Assembly: GCA_020439995.1 (NCBI GenBank)
Contig: JAGROY010000138.1
Coordinates: 1-35,066 of the forward strand
From: Verrucomicrobiia bacterium
Lineage (GTDB): Bacteria > Verrucomicrobiota > Verrucomicrobiia > Verrucomicrobiales > DEV007
Length of the DNA: 35,066 nt
Direction: 5' to 3'
A program made the translations under genes and the position numbers. Position 1 is the stretch's first letter, and each line of letters starts with the position of its first letter. The notes beneath the pieces are model-generated. The model was not told the origin of the DNA. It worked only from the letters and a program-made list of their open reading frames with translations, and searched no databases. Positions 8,738-16,847 of this stretch are shown piece after piece.

Positions 8738-9403
8738 ATGCAACGCATCGTTCTATTGGGGCCGCCTGCATCCGGCAAAGGGACCCAGGCCGCTCGGCTT
8801 TCCGATCACTTTGATTTGGAATCGGTATCTACCGGTGCCGTTCTGAGAGAGCAAATTGCGCAGGGGACTGACCTCGGTCAGACGGCTGAGTCGCACCTTG
8901 ACCGGGGAGAGTTGCTTCCCGACGAGCTGATGAATGACCTTGTTGCTTCCTGGATCAAAGACAATGGGCCCAGATTTATCTTTGATGGGTACCCACGCAC
9001 GGAACCCCAGGCGGTGGCCCTGGTTGAACTGCTGAAGCAGGAATCGCTCGGACTTGATTGCGTCATCGGACTCAAGGTGCCCAAATCAGTGCTTCGTGAA
9101 CGAGTGACCGCGCGGCTGAGCTGCACGAAGTGCAATCATGTTTTCCAGATCGACGAAGACGAGGGAGTCACGCCTGGGGCAGATTGCCCAGATTGTAATG
9201 GTGGGACGCTTTATCGCAGGGATGACGATAATTCTGAGACCTTTGAGTTGCGTCTTGAAGAGTATGCCCGGAAGACCCAAGCTGTGGAGGATTACTACGC
9301 GAGACTTGGTCAGCTCCTGGCAATTGATGGAGACGGAACCCCTGATGAAGTTTTTTCACGGATCCTGAAGCAACTTTCGCAATGCGCGACCAACAATGAG
9401 TAA
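8738..9403 (+). CDS. adk: adenylate kinase
   Basis: Catalyses ATP + AMP to 2 ADP in the cytoplasm. The 221-residue product shows the P-loop GPPASGKGTQAARL near residues 8-21, an AMP-binding region with STGAVLREQI, and FDGYPRTEPQA. The LID domain carries paired cysteines (CTKC and CPDC, about residues 129-155), the metal-binding pattern seen in Gram-positive and many other long-type adenylate kinases but absent from E. coli Adk. It follows secY and overlaps map by 8 bases. The adk-map order after secY is common in bacteria. Confidence 0.95.
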   Translation: MQRIVLLGPPASGKGTQAARLSDHFDLESVSTGAVLREQIAQGTDLGQTAESHLDRGELLPDELMNDLVASWIKDNGPRFIFDGYPRTEPQAVALVELLKQESLGLDCVIGLKVPKSVLRERVTARLSCTKCNHVFQIDEDEGVTPGADCPDCNGGTLYRRDDDNSETFELRLEEYARKTQAVEDYYARLGQLLAIDGDGTPDEVFSRILKQLSQCATNNE

Positions 9404-10196
9404 GATTCACAGACGACAGGGCGCCGAACTGGACGGCATGAGAGAAGCGGGGCAAATCGCTGCTTCCATTCTTAAGCGCGCGGCAGAAGAAGTGCGACCG
9501 GGAGTGTCCACCAAGCATATCGATGATGTTGCTGCTGAGTTGACCCGCGAGGCCGGATGTAAGAGTGCATTCTTAAATTATGTGCAGCGAAACGGTGGCA
9601 TTCCCTTTTCGGGTCATATTTGTATCTCATTGAATGAAGAGATAGTTCACGGGATCGGCGATCCCCGGCGCATTATCCAGAACGGCGATATCGTGAAAAT
9701 CGACGTTGGAATCGTCACTCCAGACGGCTGGGTCGGTGACAATGCAAAGACGGTGCCAGTTGGGATGATTCAGCCGGATGTGCAGCAGCTCCTGCGAGCG
9801 ACTGAAGATTCGCTGGATGCCGCGATCGGCCACGCGCGTGCCGGTGAGCAGCTGAGAGTGATGTGTGGTTCAGTGGAAAAATGTGTTCGACAGTACGGTT
9901 ACTGTGTGGTGCGCGAATTTGTGGGGCACGGTGTTGGCCGCAAGTTACATGAAGAGCCGCAGGTTCCTAACTGGGCTGATCCCCGGATCAAAGTGAAGCT
10001 GGCTCCGGGAATGATCTTGGCAGTGGAGCCGATGGTAAACATGGGAACCGATCAGGTGACCGTCCTTGATGACCAGTGGACTGTCATTACCAAGGACAGA
10101 CGTCCTTCGGCGCACTTCGAGCACACCGTCTTGATTACCGATGGCGATCCTGAAATCCTGACGCCCCGCGAGCGACTCACAAAGCCACTCGGCTAA
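9396..10196 (+). CDS. map: methionine aminopeptidase, type I
   Basis: Removes the initiator methionine from nascent proteins, using two divalent metal ions. The 266-residue product has the metal-ligand set in order: Asp in VKIDVGIVTPDGWVGDNAKT (two Asp), His in EFVGHGVGRKLHEEP, Glu in LAVEPMVNMG and Glu in FEHTVLIT, plus the substrate His in NEEIVHGIGDPR. There is no N-terminal zinc-finger extension. The ATG lies inside the end of adk, so translation is probably coupled. It is the last gene of the operon; infA, rpmJ and rpsM, which often follow, are absent. Confidence 0.95.
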   Translation: MSKIHRRQGAELDGMREAGQIAASILKRAAEEVRPGVSTKHIDDVAAELTREAGCKSAFLNYVQRNGGIPFSGHICISLNEEIVHGIGDPRRIIQNGDIVKIDVGIVTPDGWVGDNAKTVPVGMIQPDVQQLLRATEDSLDAAIGHARAGEQLRVMCGSVEKCVRQYGYCVVREFVGHGVGRKLHEEPQVPNWADPRIKVKLAPGMILAVEPMVNMGTDQVTVLDDQWTVITKDRRPSAHFEHTVLITDGDPEILTPRERLTKPLG

Positions 10197-10225
10197 CGCA
10201 CGTTTGCCCTGAGGGGATTTGTGGC

Positions 10226-10540
10226 CTAGAAGCCCAGGCCTGGAGGTAATCCGAGACCTGCCGTGACCTTCGACATCTCTTCCGCCTGGACCTTCTTGCC
10301 TTGCTCCAGGGCCTGACGAACGCCGCTCAACACCAGGTCTTCCAGCATTTCGACATCCTCCGGGTCAAGGATTTCCGGGGCGATCTTGATCGCTTCGATG
10401 TCTCCTGCCGCATTGGCGGTGACTACCACTTTGCCTCCACCAACGCTCGCTTCCACGTGCTTGTTACTTAGATTTTCCTGCACTGATGCCATATCTTCCT
10501 GCATCTTTTGTGCCTGCTGCATCATTTTTGCGATGTCCAT
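10226..10540 (-). CDS. YbaB/EbfC family nucleoid-associated protein
   Basis: Members bind DNA as dimers and are linked to nucleoid structure. The 104-residue product has the family order: N-terminal helix MDIAKMMQQAQKMQEDMAS, the strand segment VEASVGGGKVVVTANAAGDI, and the helix LEDLVLSGVRQALEQGKKVQAEEMSKVTAGL ending in a Gly/Pro-rich tail. It is convergent with map (29 bases apart). The usual partners dnaX and recR are not next to it. The 138-base gap to the divergent gene at 10679 must hold promoters for both. Confidence 0.93.
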   Translation of the reverse strand: MDIAKMMQQAQKMQEDMASVQENLSNKHVEASVGGGKVVVTANAAGDIEAIKIAPEILDPEDVEMLEDLVLSGVRQALEQGKKVQAEEMSKVTAGLGLPPGLGF

Positions 10541-10678
10541 AGGTAGCCAAGTTCCCTGAGTCTGCGGCCTTTGTCCAGTCCAGATCTTGGGCCATGCGAA
10601 CAGAAGTCACATTGCCAACTTGATGCCCTGCACTATTCGAGTTTTGCAATGGCTGTTCCAATCTGATACTCGATCCAC

Positions 10679-13600
10679 ATGAAATCTCCAGTCCTTGCCC
10701 TGCTGTTGCTGGCATCCGTTGCCGCTCCACTTTTTTCCGCCGAAGAACCTGACTTCGCTGCCGGAGTTCGTTCGACTGAGCCACTTTCCGCTGCTGAGCA
10801 ATTGGGGAAATTCAAACTGCCGGAAGGATTCAAGATTTCGTTATTTTCGGAAGAGCCCGAGATTGCCAAGCCGATGAACATGGCGTTTGATTCGCGGGGG
10901 CGCCTGTGGGTAACCTCGTCGCTCGAGTATCCCTACGCCGCACCTGCGGATCGTAAAGCAAAGGACACGCTGAGAGTTCTTGAAGACACCAATGGGGACG
11001 GGCGTGCTGACAAAGTGACAACCTTCGCCGACGGCTTGAACATTCCCATCGGCGTCTATCCTTTTAACGGAGGTGCCAGTGCTCTGGTCTGGAGTATTCC
11101 AAATATCTGGCGACTGGATGACACCGATGGCGACGGTGTAGCGGACAAACGGGAGATTTTGATCGGGCCGATTGGTGATCCAGTTGACACGCACGGGATG
11201 CAGAATGGATTTACGCGTGCTTTCGATGGCTGGATCTACGTGTGCCACGGCTTTCGCAATGACTCGACCGTGAAGTCAAGGGACGGCACCGAGATCCGGT
11301 TGCAATCCGGGAACACCTACCGATTCACGCTCGATGGCTCACGGTTGGAGCAATACACTTGGGGCCAGGTCAATCCATTTGGTATGTGCCTCGATCCATT
11401 GGGCAATCACTACACTGCCGATTGTCACAGCTCGCCGATCTACCAGTTGATTCGCGGCGGCTACTACCCAAGCTTCGGCAAGCCGGACGATGGTCTGGGG
11501 TTTGCGCCACTGTTGATGCAGCACGCGCACGGTTCCACAGCGCTTTGCGGTGTCACTTACTACACGGCAGACAGCAACTGGCCTGCGGAATTCCGCGACA
11601 CTTTGTTCGTAGGCAACGTAATGACCAGTCGGGTGCACCGGGATAAGGTGGTTTTCAATGGAGCATCGCCCAAGGCAATTGAGCAGCCGGAATTTTTGAC
11701 TTCCAGTGATCCGTGGTTCCGTCCAGTGGATATTCAAATGGGCCCGGACGGTGCCCTTTATGTCGCCGATTTTTACAATCGTATCATCGGTCATTATGAA
11801 GTGCCATTGACCCATCCCGGGCGTGACCGCTATCGTGGTAGAATCTGGCGCGTGACTTACGAGGGTGGTAAGCCATTCCGAACTTTCGGCAGCCTTGCCG
11901 CCGCGCCACTGCAGGAACTCGTCGATCGATTAGGCGACAAAAATCTGACAGCACGGCTGATGGCCATGCACGAACTTGTCGACCGCTTCGGGCTGGACGC
12001 AGCGGCTCCGGTGCACCAAGCGTTACGGAATGCAGGCAGCCCGGAGCAGAAGGTGGCAGCTATGTGGGTGCTTGAGCGTCTCGGGAAACTGGACAGTGGT
12101 GACCTTGCCAGGGCCATCAGTCGCGGAAATAGCCGGGAAGAGCGAGTACACGCATTGCGCGTCGCAGGGGAAATTTCCGAATTGCCGGGTGATGTCGATA
12201 GTTCCACCGTCAGTGCGCTCGGCGATACTGACCCTTTTGTGGTGCGTCAGGCGGGTGAAATGTTAGGGCGTCATCCGAATGTAAGAAACATTCCACTACT
12301 CATTGCTGCCCTTGGTGCAATGCCTGCTGCGGACGATCACTCGCGTTATGTCCTGCTGCGGGCGTTGCGCAGTCAGTTTGTTGAGCAAGGCGCATTCGCG
12401 GCGTATTGGAGTTCGTCCGCCCCGGGAGCTGATTCAGAATCGATCGCCAGGATCGCCAGTTCGATTCCATCGGCAGATGCGGCCGATTTCCTCATTGCCT
12501 ACTTAAGTGGAGCAAGAGATCTGCAGTCGGCCGATGTGGCGCGATTCCTCGAGCACTCTGCGAGGTTCGTCTCCGTCTCAAATCTGGAATCGCTGGTATC
12601 CCAGGTGCGGCAGCGATTTGCTGGTGACATCTCGCAGCAGGCGAATCTTTTTCAATCTGTCGAGGCGGGGATGAACCAGCGCGGTCTTGCTGAGTCTGCT
12701 GTGCTCCAGGCGTGGGCCGCTGATCTGGCGAAGGCGCTTCTGAGTTCGGTGGACAGCGGTGACTGGCACATTGCTTCAGCAGGCAAAGGTGGCATCCCAT
12801 GGGTGCTGCAACAGCGGCAGGGCAAGGAAGGTGGACAATCGATGACCGTCATTTCCAGCCTTCCAGCAGGCGGCGAAGCATTGACCAGTGTCTTGAAATC
12901 CCGACCGTTCAGCATTCCCGAAAAAATGACCGTAAGGCTGTGCGGGCACGACGGTTATCCTGACAAAGCCGCAAAAGGGCTCAACTATGTCGTAGTGCGT
13001 GAAGTGCCAAACGGCGTGGAAATCGCCCGAATCCCGGCGCCTCGCAGTGATGACGTGGTAAGTCGTACGCTGGATCTTGCCGCCTATGCGGGCCGGAGCG
13101 GTTCTCTGGAAATTGTCGATGGCGATACCGGAGATGCCTATGCCTGGATCGGATTCGCGGGCACTGAGCCATCAGTTGTGCCACTCCCTCCGGCAAGTTT
13201 GCGCGATGACGACGCGCGGTTGCAACAGGGGATCGCGCTTGTGCAACGCTGGAAAATTACGTCAGTGATGCCAGCCGTGGCGCTATTGGCGCGCGACGCG
13301 GAGCGAGCGAATCAGGTGCGTGCTGCCGCTCTCGATGCACTGAACGGGGAACTGGCCGTGGAGGTTTCGGAGGGAGTGTTAGGGGAACAGGGAGCCGCGC
13401 CCGTGCTGGTGGCGGCGGCGATCCGTGCTTTCGCTATGCATTCAGCCTCCGGCAGTGATACCGATCGCATCAGCGTCATTGGCAAGGCGCTCGCTGGTTT
13501 GCCCTCCAGCCTGCAGCGTCCCGTTGCTGCTGTAGTAGCTGAACGCAAGGGCGACGCATTGTTGGCCATGGTCGAGTCAGGTGTCGTAAGTTCTGCCATA

Positions 13601-14167
13601 CTCATGGATGCGGGTGTTCGATCCGGCTTGGAGAAGTCGGCCCCAACCGATTGGCAGAAGAGGCATGCCGCGCTGACTGCGAATGTGCCGAGCGACCTTG
13701 AGCGTCTGCAAAAACTGGCGGCCGAACGTCTTCAGGCGTTCAATAATGGTGGTCGCGATTCTGCTTCCGTTGAACGGGGCGGAGAAATTTTCGCAACCCA
13801 ATGTGTGATCTGTCACCAACTCGGTGGCAAAGGAAATCTCATTGGGCCGCAGCTTGATGGTGTCGGAAAACGAGGGGCCGAGCGCCTGCTGGAGGACGTT
13901 ATCAACCCAAATCAAAATGTCGACCAGGCTTTCCAGCTCACCTTCGTGACTCTCAAGAATGGGGAAACAAAAGCTGGACTGTTCCGTCGTGAAGAAGGTG
14001 AGACACTCGTTTTTGCTGACGCCGGAGGACAGGAGTTCTCGGTTGTGGCCGGAGATGTTACCAAGCGCGAGAACACTGGGCTATCTCTCATGCCGCCAAT
14101 TTTTGGTGACGCATTGGCTCCCGAGCAGGTATCCGATCTTGCAGCATTCCTCTTGTCGCAGCCCTGA
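10679..14167 (+). CDS. giant PVC-type membrane-associated dehydrogenase with HEAT-like repeats and C-terminal cytochrome c
   Basis: A 1162-residue exported protein of the architecture common in Planctomycetes and Verrucomicrobia (Piru_Ver_Nterm-type dehydrogenase plus CxxCH heme-binding domain). The signal peptide covers residues 1-20. Residues about 40-400 resemble a beta-propeller of the PQQ-glucose-dehydrogenase type, with calcium-loop-like DTNGDGRADK (103-112) and DTDGDGVADK (148-157). HEAT-like helical repeats follow at about 405-570, then a less recognisable middle with a beta-rich segment near 700-860. The C-terminal cytochrome has CVICH (Cys1042, Cys1045, His1046) and a candidate axial Met1138 in LSLMPP. 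Probably a periplasmic sugar or alcohol oxidoreductase passing electrons to its heme; the substrate is unknown. It stands alone between the YbaB gene and convergent cutA. Confidence 0.88.
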   Translation: MKSPVLALLLLASVAAPLFSAEEPDFAAGVRSTEPLSAAEQLGKFKLPEGFKISLFSEEPEIAKPMNMAFDSRGRLWVTSSLEYPYAAPADRKAKDTLRVLEDTNGDGRADKVTTFADGLNIPIGVYPFNGGASALVWSIPNIWRLDDTDGDGVADKREILIGPIGDPVDTHGMQNGFTRAFDGWIYVCHGFRNDSTVKSRDGTEIRLQSGNTYRFTLDGSRLEQYTWGQVNPFGMCLDPLGNHYTADCHSSPIYQLIRGGYYPSFGKPDDGLGFAPLLMQHAHGSTALCGVTYYTADSNWPAEFRDTLFVGNVMTSRVHRDKVVFNGASPKAIEQPEFLTSSDPWFRPVDIQMGPDGALYVADFYNRIIGHYEVPLTHPGRDRYRGRIWRVTYEGGKPFRTFGSLAAAPLQELVDRLGDKNLTARLMAMHELVDRFGLDAAAPVHQALRNAGSPEQKVAAMWVLERLGKLDSGDLARAISRGNSREERVHALRVAGEISELPGDVDSSTVSALGDTDPFVVRQAGEMLGRHPNVRNIPLLIAALGAMPAADDHSRYVLLRALRSQFVEQGAFAAYWSSSAPGADSESIARIASSIPSADAADFLIAYLSGARDLQSADVARFLEHSARFVSVSNLESLVSQVRQRFAGDISQQANLFQSVEAGMNQRGLAESAVLQAWAADLAKALLSSVDSGDWHIASAGKGGIPWVLQQRQGKEGGQSMTVISSLPAGGEALTSVLKSRPFSIPEKMTVRLCGHDGYPDKAAKGLNYVVVREVPNGVEIARIPAPRSDDVVSRTLDLAAYAGRSGSLEIVDGDTGDAYAWIGFAGTEPSVVPLPPASLRDDDARLQQGIALVQRWKITSVMPAVALLARDAERANQVRAAALDALNGELAVEVSEGVLGEQGAAPVLVAAAIRAFAMHSASGSDTDRISVIGKALAGLPSSLQRPVAAVVAERKGDALLAMVESGVVSSAILMDAGVRSGLEKSAPTDWQKRHAALTANVPSDLERLQKLAAERLQAFNNGGRDSASVERGGEIFATQCVICHQLGGKGNLIGPQLDGVGKRGAERLLEDVINPNQNVDQAFQLTFVTLKNGETKAGLFRREEGETLVFADAGGQEFSVVAGDVTKRENTGLSLMPPIFGDALAPEQVSDLAAFLLSQP

Positions 14168-14172
14168 GTGGG

Positions 14173-14496
14173 TTAGATCCTAGGCGTCGATCCCGTCGTT
14201 ACCCATTGCAGGTAGCTGACCAAACCGGTATCGATCGGCATGGCGATGATTTCAGGCACTTCGTAAGGGTGCAATGCCAGAAGCCGCTCCTGAAGTTTGG
14301 GGTAAGCGTCTTCGGTTGTCTTGATGAGCGCCGTGGTTTCGCTGGCGCACTCGGTGGCATCGTTCCACCTGTAGATGGAGGTCACTCCTGGCAGAAGATT
14401 CACGCAAGCTGCGAGTTGTTCTTCGACCAACGTCGTCGCAGCAGCTTTTGCTGAGTCACTGTCAGGGAAATTGGATAGAACCAAAAGGCAGGCCAT
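14173..14496 (-). CDS. cutA: CutA1-like divalent-cation tolerance protein
   Basis: The CutA1 family consists of small trimeric proteins with a ferredoxin-like fold, linked to copper and other metal tolerance; the exact biochemical role is unsettled. The 107-residue product shows the family pattern VLSNFPDSDSAKAAATTLVE, LAACVNLLPGVTSIYRWN, ALIKTTEDAYPKLQERLLAL and HPYEVPEIIAMPIDTGLVSYLQWV. It ends 5 bases from the convergent dehydrogenase gene and lies 78 bases after the HAD gene on the same strand. Confidence 0.93.
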   Translation of the reverse strand: MACLLVLSNFPDSDSAKAAATTLVEEQLAACVNLLPGVTSIYRWNDATECASETTALIKTTEDAYPKLQERLLALHPYEVPEIIAMPIDTGLVSYLQWVTTGSTPRI

Positions 14497-14574
14497 TGAT
14501 TTTCAAATTATGGGCTCCAGAGATCGACACCTGCGGGATGTTCGCCGAGCGAGCATGGTGAGAGGGAGTTCATG

Positions 14575-15174
14575 TTAGAGCAGTCTGGTGAGTTCTGCCG
14601 ATAGTGCTTCGGGCGACTGGAAGTGGATGGTGTGAAGACCGCAATTTTGAGCAGACTCGATGTTACGTGCGGAGTCATCGATAAAGACGGCTTTGGCAGG
14701 ATCAACATTGAACCGCTCGAACAGCAGTTGGAAAAAGCGAGGGTCCGGTTTCTTCATTTTCTCTTCGCCGCTGACGAGGATATTTTCGAACCAGTTCAGG
14801 AAGTCGTAGCGTTCTCTGGCGACAGGGAACGTTTCAGCTGACCAGTTGGTAAGGGCAAGGAGCCGTTGTTCTCCGGCATTGTGCAATTCGGATAGGATAT
14901 CGACGGTTCCTTCGATCGGGCCTCCAAGCATTTCCGGCCATCTTTCGTAGTAGGCGAAAATCTCCTTTTCCCAGTCGGGATGGATTGCTGCCAGTTCTTT
15001 CATGCCTTCTGCCACTGGGTGACCGGCATCGTGCTGCTCGTTCCATTCGTGCGCGCAGATGTTTGCCAGGAAATACTCCATTCGCTCCTCATCTGGAATG
15101 AGTTTGCGGTAGAGGTGGCGCGGATCCCAGTCGATGAGCACTCCGCCGAGGTCGAAAATGATGGTTTCAATCAT
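14575..15174 (-). CDS. HAD superfamily hydrolase (IA-type phosphatase)
   Basis: The 199-residue product has the HAD motifs: nucleophile Asp8 in IIFDLGGVLIDWD, motif II Thr in LLALTNWSAETF, motif III Lys in EEKMKKPDPRFF and motif IV in AVFIDDSARNIESA. The cap is helical and inserted after motif I, as in the YihX-like group. I chose the ATG at 15174 because the open frame upstream (to 15327) encodes nothing recognisable and runs through a palindromic repeat. Substrate unknown; likely a small phosphorylated metabolite. Confidence 0.92.
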   Translation of the reverse strand: MIETIIFDLGGVLIDWDPRHLYRKLIPDEERMEYFLANICAHEWNEQHDAGHPVAEGMKELAAIHPDWEKEIFAYYERWPEMLGGPIEGTVDILSELHNAGEQRLLALTNWSAETFPVARERYDFLNWFENILVSGEEKMKKPDPRFFQLLFERFNVDPAKAVFIDDSARNIESAQNCGLHTIHFQSPEALSAELTRLL

Positions 15175-15251
15175 GCAGCTGTAGACAAATGCTAGAAGCT
15201 GCCCTGCGCATGTCACGGAGTTTTTTGACCCTGCGATGGGAGGGGAAACTA

Positions 15252-15287
15252 GGGCAGCCCGGAAACCCTTATGAAACCGGGTCACCC
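15252..15287 (+). repeat. palindromic repeat copy 1 (CCCGG...CCGGG hairpin)
   Basis: A 36-base imperfect palindrome. The inner stem CCCGG/CCGGG closes the 14-base loop AAACCCTTATGAAA; a 3-base internal mismatch is followed by an outer GGG/CCC pair. The loop is identical to that of the copy at 18746, and the left half (GGGCAGCCCGGAAACCC) is identical to the reverse strand of the copy at 24407. It lies in the 279-base gap between the HAD gene and the sigma-factor gene. Confidence 0.8.
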
Positions 15288-15453
15288 AAATCGGTGTGTT
15301 TGTTGTAGTAGGACTACGGGAGGACATGCGAAAATCGATGGAAGAAACCGTAGAGAAAAACTCCGAAGCGGAGATTTTGACAAACCGAACCTCTCCAGAC
15401 GTCTGACGTCGGAACTGGACAAAGCAATACTATCAGCCAAAGTCATAGTGTTC

Positions 15454-16014
15454 ATGGAAGACGTTACGCGTATGCTCGGCACCATTGAAAATGGTGAAGC
15501 CACTCCTGAAGCGCTCCTGCCCGTAGTCTACCAAGAGCTGCGGAGAATGGCGGCGGGCAAGATGGCGAAAGAAGAGGCCGGGCACACACTCCAGGCCACT
15601 GCGCTGGTTCATGAGGCATGGATGCGGCTGTCGAATTCAAACGAACAGGGCTGGGAGAACCGGGCGCATTTCTTTGGCGCTGCCGCAGAGGCCATGCGCC
15701 GCATACTGGTCGATCACGCCAGAAAGAAGAACAGCGTGAAACGCGGGGGGCGCAGTCGACCCGAGGAATTGCACGACGAATCGGCCATTGCGCTGACCGG
15801 CCCCGCAGAGGAATTACTCGCGGTGAACGATGCTCTCGACTCCCTGGCGCTGGAAGACCCGAAGGCCGCAGAGCTGGTGAAGTTACGCTACTTTGTTGGC
15901 ATGACGATGGACGAGGCTGCTGAAGCCATGGCGATGAAAAAACGATCTGCGGAGGCACTGTGGACGTACGCCCGAGTCTGGCTCAAGCGGGCGATCAAGG
16001 CAGCGAACGGCTGA
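15454..16014 (+). CDS. ECF-type RNA polymerase sigma factor (Planctomycete/Verrucomicrobia-type)
   Basis: The 186-residue product resembles the Sigma70_ECF family abundant in PVC bacteria. Region 2 shows VYQELRRMAAGKMAKE, the conserved TLQATALVHEAWMRL, and FFGAAAEAMRRILVDHARKK. Region 4 has ALDSLALEDPKAAELVKLRYFVGMTMDEAAEAM with a helix-turn-helix-like end. The open frame extends upstream to 15271, but that part starts inside a palindromic repeat and has no sigma homology, so I place the start at ATG 15454. No anti-sigma factor or kinase gene is adjacent, unlike many relatives. Confidence 0.9.
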   Translation: MEDVTRMLGTIENGEATPEALLPVVYQELRRMAAGKMAKEEAGHTLQATALVHEAWMRLSNSNEQGWENRAHFFGAAAEAMRRILVDHARKKNSVKRGGRSRPEELHDESAIALTGPAEELLAVNDALDSLALEDPKAAELVKLRYFVGMTMDEAAEAMAMKKRSAEALWTYARVWLKRAIKAANG

Positions 16015-16026
16015 TGCAGGATGTGC

Positions 16027-16716
16027 TCAGTGTGATGTGTGAACGTCAGGTTTTTTCAGCACGTAGCCCTGCCGGTGGATCGTCCTGATGTAGTTTTCCG
16101 CTCCCGCTTCGCTGATGTCGCGGCGCAGCCGACACACGGCGGAATCGATTGAGTTGCTGGAAACCGTTGCTGCGAGATCGTAAAGGTGCTGCTCGATGTC
16201 GTCGCGGGAGACGACTTGTCCCTGCCGGTTCGCCAGGTATTCGAGCAGGGTGAACTCTCTCGGGCGGAGCTGAATTTCCTTTCCTGCGAAGGTTACTAAG
16301 CGGGCCGCCCGGTCGATCGTTAGATCTCCCACGGCGAGTTTGCTGTTCTTTCTGTTGTAGCGACGTCTGACCAGTGCTTCCACGCGGGCGAGCAGTTCTT
16401 TCATGGCGAAGGGCTTGATGAGGTAGTCGTCGGCTCCCAGTTTTAGACCAGCTACGCGATCTTCCACCGATGATCTGGCTGTGAGCAGGAGAATGTTAGT
16501 GTCAATGTTGTCAGCCCTCAGGCGCTGTAACACTTCCACTCCGTTCATTTTTGGGAGCATCAAGTCGAGGACGATGGCGTCATAGTCGATGGAGCCCGCC
16601 TGGGCCAGGCCGTCTTCGCCATCCACTGCGGTGTCCACCGCATAGCCTGCACGCCGCAAGTGTTTTGCGACGAATGTGCGGGTTTGCTCATAGTCTTCGA
16701 CAAGCAGGATTCGCAT
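16027..16716 (-). CDS. OmpR/PhoB-family response regulator
   Basis: The 229-residue product has a receiver domain (residues 1-118) with acidic Asp8, phosphoacceptor Asp51 in IVLDLMLPKMNG, Thr79 in LLLTARS and Lys101 in LIKPF. A winged-helix DNA-binding domain follows (about 127-222: LRPREFTLLEYLANRQGQVVS, YIRTIHRQGYVLKK). It is divergent from the histidine kinase at 16848; the short gap between them is a probable shared promoter region and possible autoregulation site. Target genes are unknown. Confidence 0.95.
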   Translation of the reverse strand: MRILLVEDYEQTRTFVAKHLRRAGYAVDTAVDGEDGLAQAGSIDYDAIVLDLMLPKMNGVEVLQRLRADNIDTNILLLTARSSVEDRVAGLKLGADDYLIKPFAMKELLARVEALVRRRYNRKNSKLAVGDLTIDRAARLVTFAGKEIQLRPREFTLLEYLANRQGQVVSRDDIEQHLYDLAATVSSNSIDSAVCRLRRDISEAGAENYIRTIHRQGYVLKKPDVHTSH

Positions 16717-16847
16717 GAAAGTGAGTAGGGAACTTTACTGTTTCAAATTCTATCCCCGATGTGCTTGAAAACTCCAGTGCCAACTTTCGATATTCCTTGC
16801 GGCTGGTCATGGTACGGTCATTTGTTAGGAGCAATCTGTTGAAAAAG

